Shown: positions 26,001 through 41,000 of the stretch, one piece after another
Position numbering within the stretch: the first letter of the stretch is position 1
Layout: every line of letters begins with the position of its first letter
NCBI GenBank assembly: GCA_013397695.1
Contig: VYZI01000146.1
Coordinates: 1,074,209 to 1,138,208, forward strand
Reading direction: 5' to 3'
DNA: 64,000 nucleotides
From: Centropus unirufus
Taxonomy: Eukaryota; Chordata; Aves; Cuculiformes; Centropidae
Made by a program: the position numbers and the translations under genes
The notes under the pieces: model-generated
Database searches by the model: none
Seen by the model: the letters and a program-made list of their open reading frames with translations, nothing else
What the model was told of the DNA's origin: nothing

Positions 26001-29000
26001 CTATTTATAGTTGGACTGGAGATTGAGAAATGAACTTTTCATGCTGACTTGACAAATGAGGGTTTGAAATTAGTTTCTTGCAAGTTGCTAGTCTTTGTGT
26101 GATATTAGTTATTTAGTGTCTGTTCTCATGTAAGAAAATGTTCTTTCTACTCATGCCCTTAGGGATAAGACCAATACCAATACCATGGGACCGGTTGATT
26201 ACAGTGAATAAGCAATTATAACCATATAAGGGGAGGTTTTAGGGTGAATGTTTTTCATTCTGTAGAGACCGATGATAGTTAACAATTTCATTGATAGGAG
26301 AAAAACTGTGAAGGATGCACCTTAAAAAGGAAAGTGATAGAATGGCACTGATGTTTTGACAAATGCTGCACAACATGTTCTGTCCCTGACTCGCTCCAGA
26401 GCCAGTCTCCTTACCAGCCATGTGAGGGATGTGGAGAAAGGACTATTATCCATAGATAATAGGTAGCTGTTTGCAGATTACTGAATTGTTAAGCCAAACA
26501 TATACAGTCTCACATGCCAGTACATGCTTTACATATGCTGGATAAAAAGATTAAGCTGGAGAGTTTGAAAGATTGAAGTTACAGCTATAATGCGCTCACC
26601 ACATGTAATCTGCTGGTGGGTGAAATTCAGCCTGGACTTTGGCACAGTCTAGGGTGCTTAGGTTTTATGGCCTCTGTTCAGTCTGTAACCGGCATGTATC
26701 TGTATTAAGCAGGAACCCATTCCTGTAGATTTACCATAAAGATTTTAGCTTTCTCACTGCCACCCAGTACGTTAACTTCAACTAGAACCCTCCACTCAAC
26801 TGGGGTCAGTCTGCTACCCTGTCCCACTGCATGGGCAGCTTGGACACAGCTTCTGCACCATGAGAAGAAAGCCGCAGAGTACATGCTGAAATCTTTGCAT
26901 GGTCTGTGTCCAAGCTGCTTTTTAAGCATGTACAAAGGAAGTTATGGCAAGACCTTCTTGTTGGAATACGTACATGCCAAAATGTTTCTAATTTATTTGT
27001 CCTGCATGGGGAACCACGTGGCCAGGGACACATAGAATAACAATCCCATGTGGGCATGAAGACATTGAAGTTGCCTTGTCTACAATGTAGTCACAAGTGT
27101 GAAATGTAGCTTCTGTGTCAGAGAGACCTTGAAGCTACCCAAAAACAGTTAAGTGGGCATGCCACCAGAAACCAGCATAAGGCTTGCTGAGACAGTGAGG
27201 AGCTTTGTATGTGTGCATCTAGCCAGAGATTCGTACAGCTCAGTGCATCCCTACCAAAACCAATTACTTTAAAGGCAGCTTGAGGATGACTATGTAACCT
27301 GCAGTTATTCCTTAGATTTTTATATTAACTTCTTTAAAATCCTGTGCAAGTCTCTTGAATGTAGGCAAGTCTCCTCATGGTAATTTAATCTTCATGTTAT
27401 TTACATTTTTCTGTGGGAAATACTGCTTGTTATTCAGTACTGCCCTTCTTTCCAGTTCCAAGAAAAGTGATAGGGGGCTGCCATTTCCCACATGAAGAAG
27501 CCCAATCAGAAACATCATCCACACAAGTAGTTCATCAAATGCTCCCTGTGGGATAGAACATTATTAAACCAGTTCGGAAAATTTGATTTTTCCCATGTGA
27601 CATAGTTGCTTTCCAACACTTTGAATGGTAAACTAAGCAGTCACATGGAAATAATTTTTATCTACATTCATATACTTTCTTTTTTGCATTTTTTTTCTGC
27701 TCACAAAACTGACAATAAATTATAAAATGATCACTTTCATAGATTATCTCTAACACCTCCTTATTGTTTTTTTTCCTACTGGGAAAATATTCTGCAGCAT
27801 TAATACAAAGTTTTCAGTGTAACTCTGTTTTAGGGAACAAAACACAGTTTCTTCAAATATTCCTTTTCAGAGATCAAGTAAAGACAAGTAGAAAATTCTT
27901 TTTTTTCTGTGTATATGTCCTGGGAACTTATTCTAGTGGTAACACATGCGTTTGTGGGTTATAGCACAGAAATACGTGGGATATTTGTATCTTGAACACC
28001 TAGTACATACAGGGAAATCCAAATGTGCAATGGGTGTGGTGAGCAATGCTCCCACCTCGTGGCCAAATTGTAACCCTATGTTTTAACAGGTCATAGTTTC
28101 AATAATACATTCGTCTATGCATTGCAACAGCATAATATCATATCATATCAATGTAGCCTTTTAAATATACAAATCTATGAAGAGTTCATAGCAGGCTTTC
28201 CAGAAATTGAGGTGTTTATCTTTCTTTATTTTGATTTTATTAAGCTTCACTATTGCTTCACAGTAGATTAAAGCCTTTCCTTTATGTTCTATGCATTACC
28301 CTTGCCATCATGTAAAACTAGCTTTTTGTCTTACTTTTTCTTGACAATCTTCCCTTCAACAAGTGGAAAATTCCCCAATTATAAAGGTGAAATACAGGGT
28401 CTTAATTTCTTTCAGTCCCACTTGTCCCCAAAACTCAAATGGCAGAGTAGCTGGCATAGAATGTTGTTGCCTGAAAAATGCCTTTGCTATAGAAACATGA
28501 TGGTGTAAAAGAGCTATGATTTCACCCAGACATAGCTGGTTTAACAAGATTCTTTCCAGTTTCATTTAAGGAGAAAGCAGCTCTTTGCAGAGCTGTTCAG
28601 CCACTTAAGAACTGCCTGCTTTTTCAGCCTCCTATAGAAATAGTTTTCATGTGTGTCAACCAAGACCGTTACATATCAATGAACACTAAGTGCGTGTCTT
28701 TTGAAAAAAAATACTGTTCATGTAATCTCCATAAAAAAGGTGTCATTTAAAAGAGGCTGCTCAAGCATATAAATGAACAACATTTGTCTGTATCTTTCTG
28801 AGAGAGGTAAAAAGGTGTATTTCAAGTAATATAAATAATAATGCCATTTCTATTTCTGTTCCAAAAGATAGACAGATTTCTCCAGTATTGTCAGAAGCAA
28901 AAAGCCCATTTCAGTTTATAAGGCAAGAACATTAGGTTTCTTCTTGCTTCTTAATAGTGCTTTTCATATTACATGTCAGAAACCAGCAGCAGTGCCAATT

Positions 29001-32000
29001 TGGAATTACCATAGTCTAAGACTACTTCTAAAGACAATGTCCTTCCTTTTCTTACTTTTTAAAGGGCCTGGTTTTGAATACATTAGAGGTTATTGCCCCA
29101 AGTCAGAAACTGGAAAGCATTGTACTGTTACCTTGTAGAAAAGTTTGCTTCAAAGCATGAAGGCATTTTGCTATCCAAAAAGATATATTTCACTATAACT
29201 TAACTGTGCTGAACAACTGCTCCATAGTAGTGCAATATAGGATAACTGGAAGGGGGAAAAACTTCCCTGCTTTTTAAAATCATTTTCGTGCTCTTCTTTA
29301 AAAAGATGAGTGTGTCTAATGTAGCAAGTGGCACCTGAGGCAGACAGGAGTTTGCAAAGAGGGCTGTGCTCTGAAGAAGGTTTTATGCAATTTTAATATC
29401 AAATGGAAGATGAGCATGATGAGATGTGATCTTTGAAGATAAATGCAAAATATGTTGTCATCATCCTGACCTTGGTAACATTACATCACCATGGCATGCA
29501 TACTAAATGAGAATATGGAGAATATGTGGAAAGGTATCTTATATAATTATGCAGATGGTTTTGGAGCTGGTCTGTTTTGTAGGTGTGCATAAATCTTGTG
29601 GAAAGCACCTAGTTTTCCTTTGAGACATTAATGCATCACATTTTTGAGCCTGCTTTCCATTGTTCAGACCATGGCAGATAGTTAGAAAGTCCTTAAAATG
29701 CTCGATTGGTTTTTGCTTTTACTTTACATGAAGTCACAGATATATGGGACAAGTTTAAAACCTGGGGACAACACTTGGATTGATTTCAGATTTAAGTGAA
29801 TATTTGGAATATTTATTCCAAGTGCATGGTAAAAAAAATATTCACTGTAGGTGGGGTTTTGAGTAGTTTACTTTTGGGGTACATTTTTGTAGGTTGTCCT
29901 TGGTTCTGTAAATATAGTCCTGCTTAGAGATAGCATGTGGCTGCATTGATCCTCAGGGGTGACATCCATGGTCTTAGAGGCGTGGAGGAATGTGTGATTC
30001 ACACAGTGCATCATGGAAATTCCTCATTCTTCCTTCATTTTGCACTATCAGCCATTTTATAGCACCAGTCATGGAGTGGGACTGTGACCTTGCTTCTGTT
30101 ACAGTCCTTATTACTCCATTTAGGATAATTTGCCTATGCAATGATATACAGAAATTCTCTGCTTCAGCAAGAGGAGATTCCTTCTTACTTGTCTCCTCCA
30201 TAAATTTCTGTTCAATCCAGTGACAGGCAGGGCTTTGTTTCTCTGTGCAACAATTAGCCCTGAGAGAGAAACGGGATCCTGTCTGATGGAAATGAGTTAA
30301 GAGGAGGAAGAATATGAAAAGGTTCCTCAAAATAGGTCGGTGACCTTTAGCTTTCATCTTGTCCCTTTCCCCACGGAACAACTGAGCATACAAGCTATAG
30401 GTATCTTACTAGACAAGGACTCTGACAAGGTACTTCAAGTAGAATTGTTAAGAAGAAAGATATCTACCAGTAGACTGTATAGGAATACAAATGTAAAAAC
30501 TGCACTCTCCAAACTGCAAGCTGTGTGTTTCATGGATGCCTTCATGCCCTCTGCTTTGGTGCTGGACCTGCCGTCTGGTCTCTCCCTGGTGGCAGAGGCT
30601 AAGGGATATCAGTTCCCTCTGGCTGATCAGTCTGCAATTCTGTACCATTCAGTCCTTGGAAGCTCAACAAATTTAAGAGTGAGTGAATTCACAGGTTAGT
30701 TTTCTGGAATTCATACCCTAATAGTAATCTTTACTACTTGTTACCATTAATCAGTACATTGCTAGGCAGCACGTCCTTTTTTTATCTACTTCTAAATTGC
30801 TGCTCTGCTCTTCTTAATGTCAAAACCTGAGACTTTGAGGCAATAATAAATGTAGAAGAAGAAAAGCAGGAAACAATTGAAAAGTGTTATTTTAGATCAG
30901 TTTAAAGTAGAGGATGAGGTCTAATTAAAAAAAAGTTATTTTCTTAAAATGAAGATGCACTGAAAAAAAACCCAAATAATTTTTTCTTTGAAGTGATATT
31001 TCACATTTTTAGCCAACTTAAAGTAAATATTAAGACCAAAAGTTTTGTTTAAATTAGATTAAAAGCTTAGTTTGATCTTTCATTCCCTCTCCACTTCCCT
31101 CACACCAAAAAACCCTGCTCCTAAACAATCATTCTGTATCATGAGAGAAAAAAAGCACTTACTCATGTCTGGCCCAGAGCTCAATATTATCCTAATTTTT
31201 CAGTTTAGTCAGTCAATCAAAGAAGCAATTATTTGCCCAGTACTAATTATGAAATTCTGATTCATATATTTGGCTGAAAACTTGATTGGCTTCAATTGTT
31301 CTTCTGCTTATGGCAGTTCATCCCTTTTGCGCCTTGAAAAGCACTGGAGTTTTTGTTTCCATCCACAATGGAACAGCTCTATATGGAAATGGTGATCTAG
31401 ATTTAACTCAAAACATGTTAAGAGTTTTGAATTATGTTTGATTACCAAATATAGAATAAGCTTTCACACTTATTCCAGCAGGTTGTTTTGCATGAGTGTC
31501 TAATTTCTTTCATACATGCTGTACGCAGGAACCTAAATTGTTATTTGGTGTAACCAAACTTTTGCCAATGTATTCATTGTGTTTTTCTCTGCTGTTATGT
31601 ATTTCCATAATATGCTGGTAAGAAAACAACATATATTGAAACAAAGCTAATCTCCTTTTTTTCCGTCACTGATGTGATTTCAGATCAAGAGTAATACAAA
31701 CTATCAAGCAAACATAAAACTCAAAATCAGTGTTAATAGGACTAAAAATTGTTTGGCATCCTGAATTATTTTAGGGAAAATTATGTGCCAAAATTAAAAA
31801 ATTAGAATACCTTCTATGTTAACGTAATTTCTCCTCCTAGCAAAATGAATTGTTAAGCACTTGGGTCATCTGCTAAATTCGAGTCATAGAATTCAGTTAC
31901 AAAACAAGTATTCAAAACTTTTTCCTTACAGCATTTGTTCTTCTTTTTCCTTGCTTTAAACAGGACGCAGGCACCTTCAAGTGACAATCTGTTTCCTTTG

Positions 32001-35000
32001 GGAAAAATATTCACTTTAAAATTTCTCAGCCATTAAAAAGATAACGAAGATGGATCAATTTATAACACACATTTCTCCTTTATTTCACTGGTATTCTGAA
32101 CTTTGTTTCTTAGGCCTTATTCATCTCTGGTGCAAAAGAAGCAAAAGGATAGGATAAATATGCAGAATTTATTTCTTTGTGGTCTTAATTTTCTTTTAAT
32201 AGGTTTTCAAAATGGCTTTAATGGGAGGCAGGATCACCCAGTGCTGAGAACCGAGCACTATGATTTTTGACAATTTCATTTTATACTGAGCGCTAGGAAC
32301 AGTTTCACAGTGCTTTTCAGCTGGGGACAGGTTTTGACTGAGCACACTTCAGCACTCAGGGGAGAGAAGGAATATCCAGGCTCTTGGGAATAAGCTTACA
32401 GAATTAAAGGATCACTCCTGCAAGATGCTGAGTGAGTACACAAAAGGAATTAAAACTGGCAAATTTAGTGCTCTGCCACACCAGCAGCAAATACCTCCAT
32501 CATTGGTATAGTGGGTTATCTGAGACACATCTACTCAGATTATCGTTTCCCCTCATTGTGTACTGCAACAGGAGTAATTGTTTTATGATAACAATCGCCA
32601 TACAACAATTTTTTGTTTCTGTTGTCATTTCACCCAGTGCTGGAGCAGATTGCTAGGGGAGAACAGAGCTTGGAATAATCTTGTCCTGAAAAGTCTAGAT
32701 TTTTAATAAGTGAGGGTAGAGGTGACTTTTAAACACTATATCAACTGTCTTAGGAACACTCAAGTAATTATGCTGGGTCAGAGCAAAATTCCTTTTAGCT
32801 CTCCAGCATATACCTGACAATGCTTCATAGTAGAGATTTTAATGAACAAAGAACAAAAACATAGCAATTCCTCTCTCCTACACCTTTCTGTCTTATAGAA
32901 AGTTAAAGCAGAGGTTAAACCTCTGACTTGAATAGCCTTGGATGGATTTTTCTTGCAGTACTTTGTTCAATTTTATTTAAAGCCCTGGTACTCTTTTGTG
33001 TACTGGGCACTGAGGCACCACAATTCAAAATTTACTTAGGCATTATGTGAAAAATCAAACCATATATTGGTTTCAAATTTACTGCTTGATAATTTCACTT
33101 GATAAGCCCTTCCTTGGACTGTGAGAAACAGTGAGTAGTTGTTCCCTTTTCACATCCATAGCACCACTCATAATTTCATTTAAATTTTATTAGATTTTCC
33201 CCACAACCCTCTCTTTTCAGGCTAAAGAGTTATAGCATGAATAAATTTTGTATACTCTGCTTTCCTTCAAGTGCAACCCCTTTGATATCAGCAGTTTATG
33301 TCAGTACATAACATTGACAATCTGAGTTACACAAATGTTTATTAAGATGTGACAAGAGAATCTGACTATAATAGAAGTGAGAAAACCTGTAGGATTCATT
33401 TTTCCCGAAATTTTCAAGAATAAAATACAGAAAATACAAAATGATCATTTTATTATAATAGAATGCTGAATTTATTGTTTGATACCTTTATGATGTTATA
33501 TCACAAAAGCATCATAGGGAGCTCAATAAGGGATGTACTGAATGAATATAGTTAAGTGAGGCTCTCTTCTTTTGCTTTTTCTGTGAACAAAACCCTAACT
33601 CAAAAATGTCTTGGGGAAGTAGTATCTCACAGGCAATATTATATGGTGGTGTGAGTTCTCCCATCATGTGAGCACGCTAAGAAAATGAGATTTGTTCATG
33701 CTAAGCAGTACTTTTTCACAAGTAAACTGCAAGGTTACTACAGTACGCTTAAAAAGAAAATGTGAATGTGTAATCCAGGATAATTGTGGTGTCATCTTGC
33801 CCTTCCTTCATAGTTATGTAAGGTTATAATGCTATAGGAATTTGAGTAGAGGAAATGTAATAACTTCACAAACATTTTCATCAACAGGGGCTGTCAAGCA
33901 AGTGAAGAGTAGTATGCGAAGAAGTCCCTGTCCATGAAATTCTTATTCCACATCACACTGCCCTGCAGTTCACGTTCAGGATGTGTAGAAGAGAACATAG
34001 CAGAGTTTATTTTAAATGTAATTTAAAAAACACAGGGTTTGATCTTTTCCTGCCAGATGAGATGTCCTGAGTCCTCTCAGAGTAGCGCTAAGCTTTCAGC
34101 AGCTGGGGATGAAAAGAAGGAGGGAAAACATAGGAGTGTGGCTGAAGCAGCAGAGCCAACCACCTTCCAAAGTGGTGGTAGCAGGCAGAGGTCAGCTCTC
34201 CACTTCCAACTGGTACAACTGGATTCACATCTGTGATTAACACTCAGTGAGGAGTGTGAGTCATTACAAAACAGGTGTAGTTTTTGATTCAGACTAAACT
34301 CTTACCTCAGTCTAAATGCCTCTGAGGCTCTGTTCCTGTTCTCCAGCTGGGTAGCAGATTGTGAAAGTTTGCATTAGACAGGCATAACAAATGCCAACTG
34401 TTAAAATGTGTAGTTCTTGTAAGGCCTTAGACTCCAAAACATTTGTTTTATCCCAAAAAGAGAGTCAAATATGTGAGATTAATCACTAATTGTGCAAAAT
34501 TGTCAGCCAGCTTCCTTGCTGTTTGGGTACAGTTGTACACTTGAGTAATTCTCTGTGAAGGAAAAGATGAACCACAGTATGTTTTCACTGAAGTACGCCA
34601 GACTGTATAGTAACACAGTAAATATATATGTTCATAGTCTAGCAAGCACAAGTTAAAAATGCCTTACTGTAAACTACAAACAGATAGTACAAATGGACTT
34701 AATATGTTATCTCCTTACAGTGGGTGCAGGTATCACTTGAGGAGCTGTGGAAGTCCCTAGAATTTGCATTAATGATAAATGGGGAGGCCAGTACTCAGCA
34801 AACAATATAAACTCATCAGCAACACTGAAAGACTGAGATGTGCATTCAGACAGAGGAGGCCATTTCAGAAAATGAAATTCAATGTATGCCAAGTAAATTA
34901 CTTAAAATCTTCCTATCTACTGAGCGCTGCATATTCATTCCTTTTCTTCTTTCAATTACCTCTGCTGATACATTCTAATATTTGCACTGGATCTATTGTG

Positions 35001-38000
35001 CTGAAATGAGAAAGAGGCTAAATCGCATCCAAGGTCAAGGTAGTTGTTGGGAAGCTCCATTGTATCCGAATGGAGATCTGAATAGGACACCAACACATTT
35101 GTTCCACTAAGTAGAAAACAATTTAAACCAAATGCTGTACTGTAATGTTCTCACTGGAGCTGATGATGTGGCCAACAGAAGTTAAAAGCAATCTATGACT
35201 CAGTTCTCTGCAGGGAACTTTCAGAGTCTGGAAAAAAAACATTGCATATTTCATTGTTTCATTAACAGGGATGGAAGGGGTTAAAAGTTGTTTGCCTGGA
35301 TAATAGAAGGAGAAGGAAGGAAAAGACGCATTAGGTGGTACTTCAAGCCCTGTTTCAGATTACTGGTGTGATTCAGTAAAATCTTTGAGAGATTCAGAAA
35401 TAATGACTGCTCAAAGGTGTCATTTGGTCCTCTTGATACACCCACCCCAAGAGATTACCATTAGTTCGGCGCAGTCTTTTATCCTTAAAATGTGGATAAC
35501 GATACATCTCACAGTATTGTTTTGATACTGTTAATGACAGTAAATCAGGCTGAACTTTTTGGGAGACATAAAGGAAGTGTAGTACTATTGTTATGGCTGT
35601 TAATATTGCCCATTTTAGGTTATACTGTCAGTAGTACTGGGAATGGGACAATTCAGTCTAAATCAAACTGAAATGCTGAAAGCCCAGTTCTGTATAGCAG
35701 TGTCTTAGAATTACATCAGTGATCAAGATATTGGTGTAGCAGCTTGCAGTGGGGTATCTTGAAAGGAAAAGTCCCCCTGCACAGCAGAGGAAAATAATAC
35801 AAAGTCACTAACAGACCTGTGTAGCCACTGTTGCACATTGGTCTGAGAGAACACAATCCAACAGCCAAACCATAGAACTTTGTTTTGCCCATCCTTTATT
35901 TCCTTTGCCCGAACACTACTTTTGTTTTCGGTTTTGTTTTTGTTTTTGTTTTTGTTTTTTTTTTAAAAAAGGCAATAGAAGGTAAAAGAAACTGGTTTTC
36001 TGGAAGAACTCAAATATATTCTGATGTAATCACATCTTCTAAGGCATGCCCAGCCTTACAGACAAATTCTTCTCTCCTTGGGCTGCACTTTCAAATGCAC
36101 TTTCAAACTCGGCCGACAAGCATTGTTAGAATAACTGTAGCTAAGCAGAGTGCCAGGTGCAGTCAGATTACTTGTTGGGATGGCCAGTGTAGAATAAAAT
36201 ATTCTTTTTCCTGTTTGAAACTTTTCCAGAATGTTTCTGGACGAGGGTACTTGGATTGTTGAATAGTGTGTCCTCTTTCATTAGAAACTGTCCTCTTTCA
36301 CTAAGAATGAAGAAAAAGGTTTCTTGGCTACATTTCTTCCTTAAGGAAATCTCTTCATTCTGAAGATCCAGTTGTGGTTAACTACACAGAAAATAGTTAT
36401 ATTTGTACATTCAAGATAATGTTAGTAAAATTTGAGGCCAAGGGATTATAAATATTTGACAGAGGAGTCAAGCAGATTGTAAAATGCACGTATTTTGTTA
36501 GATCTCAGCCACCTATGTACATACAGCTGTATTTTTCATTGCCTGCTCCTTGGGAGAAAGGGATTTTTAACAGGTAGTGCTCTTTTGTGTTTAGAGCATT
36601 TTCTTCTTTGACTTCAAATCACCCGTTGAACATTGTTGCTTTCATCAGCAAAATGGTACTTGCCGAGCTAGTAAACAAGGTGATCAGAGAACCCTACAGA
36701 AAAGAAGCCTAATGGGATCCAAACATGCTGAGTTATGTTACTGATCCTATTGATGCCAAAAGTTGAATTCCCATTGGATTAGTCAGAGAGAAATGGATTT
36801 TACTTTGTGTAGAATGAAATAATATTTCTAGTCAAGCCAATAAGAGGTATTGTTTTGGTGCACCTCACCATGGAGTCTCTCAACAGTTAAGCAAAGGTAC
36901 ATGACTTGAAGGAAATAAGGCTGTCTAAACCAATATCCTTCTTTTTCTTTCTCAGATTACCCGTTTCTTGGACAAAGAGGAGAAAGGCTGCATTTGACAC
37001 TTTTCTTTTTCTGTTTTTTTTCCAGATACAGAAGAGTAAAAATATATTAAAAAAAAGAGACTGCAAATTTCTTTCATCATTTTAGCTGAGCTTCTTCATT
37101 CCTGTTCTCCTCCTCCTTCAGCAAAGACCAGTTTCTGGGAAAGGCATTAAACAGCACTCCTCCTCCCACTGGTTATTTCACAGCTAATGACTCTGGGTTC
37201 TAGGGTGGGGGCCTTGTTTTTTTGGGTCAGTTTTATTTTTGTCTGTTTGTTTGTGTATGTGTGCATTTTTGGGTTTTTTTGAAAGTTTTTTGTTAAGAAA
37301 AAAGTGTTGATTTCCTGATGCAAATGATTCCATTTTTTTGGACAGGTCAAGCAGGAGAGTCATCTTCAAAAGCCAATATTGCCCTTTACCATGTCTCAGC
37401 TTTTGAAAGCAACATTAGGAGAATTCAAAAGAATATTAAAAAACCCAAAACCAAAACAAAACAACAAGAACCCAAAACTTGAAAACACCACACTTTTTCT
37501 TTTTCCTGAGAGCCTTTTCTAGTTTATAGTATGCAGAATTTGACATCAGTTTTACACTTGCTGTAGAAGATTTTATTAATAAGAATGATGGATCTGTAGA
37601 GTCATTTGACCATTTGTTAGGATTTGATGTCTTTACCAGATGATGCAATAATAGAAATTCTTTTTGTTGTTTCTTTACAGACTCAACCCTTCATTTTGTT
37701 CTGGTTTTACAGTTAGTAATAGGGAAGGAATAATAAATGAAAGTGATATTCCCTTGGGGCAAATTTTATTGTCAGACTCTGAAAGCAAGTATTAATGTAC
37801 TGCTTGAAGTGCCTGCCTTAACTTGAGATTACAGATAATGAGCTGTTCCCACGTTTTGTTCATAGGCTAATAGTAACCGCTCTTTGTCTGACATGATGAT
37901 CAAAGGGAAAAAGGGCAGCAGGGAATCACGCAGATCAATTCTTACTTTCATCTCAGTATGGTCTATCTCTCGTCACTAACTGAATGGACAGGCCAAAGAA

Positions 38001-41000
38001 AAAAGAAAAATATTACTGGAGAAGCATGGACAAACAAAACCAAAATGAAACAGTGTGTCCTAAATGCACCACTGGAGTCTGGGGTTAAAGCTGTCTCATC
38101 CAGTGGAGTTAGACACATATAAAGGAGCCATCATTTTGGCCCATTTTGAAGAAGAAATGTTAAAAAATTAACTCACTTGGGCCTTGACTCAGGAAGGTAT
38201 CTTTGTATGAATAACATCAAACATGAATGTGTTTTTCTGGCTTGGGGTTTCAGGTAGGGATCCAATTAATTGTAAGTAATTTTACCTGTCTATGTTGAAA
38301 CAAAGACACATACACACACATACAACATTTTTTTCCAAATTCCATGTTCAGGATAAGGTCTTGCTGTATTACTCCTATATGTATTTTACAAGGAACCAGA
38401 CTGCTGTCATGGCTCTTTGCTATGTAGAGAACAGGCAATACATTGGCTTAGAGAGATAAAAATTTGATGTATTCTTTTTGTGTTCAAAAGCACAGGACTT
38501 AACCAGCAGCCTATATTAGAGTTTGGGTCTCTGTTCCTGCTTAAACTCTGCATGTACAGGAATGAGCCTCTCACAGCACTAGCAAAAACCACAGCAGTGA
38601 GCTCAGCATAAAAACACATATTTATACATTATTACCTTCTCACTCAGGAGTGTTCGTATCTAGGATTTTGATTATTGAAGCTAGAGACATTTTGAAGTCT
38701 TTTTTTGGACACTAGAGTTTGAGTTTGTTGAAAGCCAGAGACTTAGATTAGGTTCGTGCTATGAAAAGATTGCACTTCAATCACATGTTTTCAGAATGAA
38801 GTACAAAAATAACACCTGCAGATCTTAGAACTTGCAGTTGACTTCACTGAACCAGCTTAATTAAACAGAGTAAATACAGGTGCATGTAGTGTTTCCATTC
38901 GTGAGATCCTGGTTTAGTGGTAGCTCTGGGGTAGATTTCCAGAGGAAAATGGGGTGCTGGAAGGAGAGTGGCCCCACAGTCAGTGCCGAAGATATTCCAT
39001 GTTGCGTGTGACAGGCAGAGGGCTGTGTCGCCATGTAGCACTTTCCCACCTCCCCTTCCTCCCCCTCCATCAGCATTCAGGCTTGATAAGAGTGACAGAA
39101 CATGACTTCCAGCCCTGAACCAGACTCTTTGAAGGCACACTGATGAAATATCAATAATGCAGAACTATACTGAAGCAGTGACTCAGACACCTCCCTGTAG
39201 TCAGGGGGGGACATACCCTAGTTAAGTCTTTGGTCAGAGGTGCAGGGTGATTTAGTAAATATTTTTTATTTTGCCCTTACCTAATGTACAGTAACTAAAG
39301 ATGCCTTAGATCATGCACAGTACAATAATAATTTAAAAAATGTCGATTCCTTTTTCTTAACCTACTTCTGATATATGTTTTTTTTTCTTGCTGGGAGTAA
39401 CTTCCTTCAGATAGTGAAGCCAGACTACTTAGATCATGGCTACTCAGTTCTTGTTTCTCATGCACTGGCACAAAGGTGGGAAATCAGACCAGAAAGTGTT
39501 TTTCCTCTATTGCTAGGGTTATTCCCCTATATCCACCAGCAGGAACTAATAAGGGAAGTAGTGGATTTGCTCTCTCTTGTGGACTGCAGAACAGAGCTGC
39601 CATTCTAGAAGAGGTGCCACAGTCAAAGTCACTGATCTCCACACACAGGCATGCAGCAAAATATTTTTGTCAGAGCTAGCTCTAATATTCTCCTGCTCTT
39701 TTAAAATCATTTGAATAAAATACAATGAACTACTAGAATTTTTTAGAATTTTTTTTTGTCATGCAAAAAAAATCCCCATGAAATCTGTTAGCTTGGAATT
39801 AAATAAAGCGAAAGTGAATTATAGAAATCTAAATCCTATGAAGAGAGTAGGCCAGATGAAAACATCTATCGTGGAGTCCCCTCCCAGGATCACACCTACA
39901 TTCCCCTGCTCCACTCCTCCACCTCCCTGGAACACTCTGCAGCATTGTGCTAGTGCATTGTGAGCCAAGGAATAGTATGTTTAGGCACCTCCCAGTAAAA
40001 CTAGAGATCAGCCACTGTGCAATTGTGTAAAAAATAATAAATTTTTTTAAAAAAATGCAAAGCTGCTTTCTCTTATTTTATTGCACAAAAAAGAAACAAA
40101 CAAAAGAAAAGTGGAGAAGGATTAAGTGTTCATAAGCTAGGTTCAACAGCCTATGTTTATAGAGTGAGAAAAGATTTGTATTTAACATCCTTATCTGACT
40201 TTCCCCAGAGGTATAGAAGTTAAGTTTTCAGGCACCTTCTTTTTCCATTCTCATTTTTCCATTCGTTGCTTGTAAGACTATACAAAGCAATGAATAACCC
40301 AAAAATTGTGGTAATACGGAGCCCATACCATTTGCCTCATGCTGAAATTCTGCAGAATTCTTTGGGAATACCCGCCAGTAAGCACAAGGAGTGCCAGAGT
40401 ACATCTTACTGAGGGTGGCACAGTCTGGAATGCTGTGTCATAAAGAAAGCACCCCTCTCTCTCTGCACAGGGACTTCTGGTCCTACGAGAAAGTTCTGCT
40501 TGGCTGGAAGAGCACCAGGTGTCTTCTGCTTCCCAGAAACTGTTGAGTAACTTGAGGGGGAGAATCCAGGTACTTTACCCTCCTAAAACAGGGAGGAATA
40601 TGTATCCCTAACAGTGTTTTTTCCTTTAGCTCAGACTGGTGTCTGGGAAATCAGCAGACCTTTGACTCATGGTGGTGTAGTCCTTGAGCTCCTGCACACC
40701 ATATAACTCTTTTTTAAAAAAAAAAAAAAAAAGAAGAAGAAAAGCAAGCGATTTGTTTTTTATTTAAATGGCGCAAAGAATGACTGTTCTCTGGACTGCA
40801 CTCAGTGATTTGAACTGTGTGTTTCTGTGACAACATGCAAAAAGTGTTCACACATGGGAAAGAAGAGATGTTCATTTTTAAATTAATTTTTTAAATGTAA
40901 AAACCTGTGGTGCATCCTCTCAAAATGCTTAAGTCAACCAGAATTTTTTACAAAATACACCATTATTTTTTCCAAGGTGATATGGTCAGATTTCTGTGTT

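Noticed and set aside
34048..34075. Second possible alternative terminal exon: TTTTCCTGCCAG then ATGAGATGTCCTGA, in phase with donor 24388
   Set aside because: It would give DDEMS and stop, but I know of no homologous ending, and the site at 37026 has a stronger tract and a recognisable DTEE ending. Most likely a chance acceptor.
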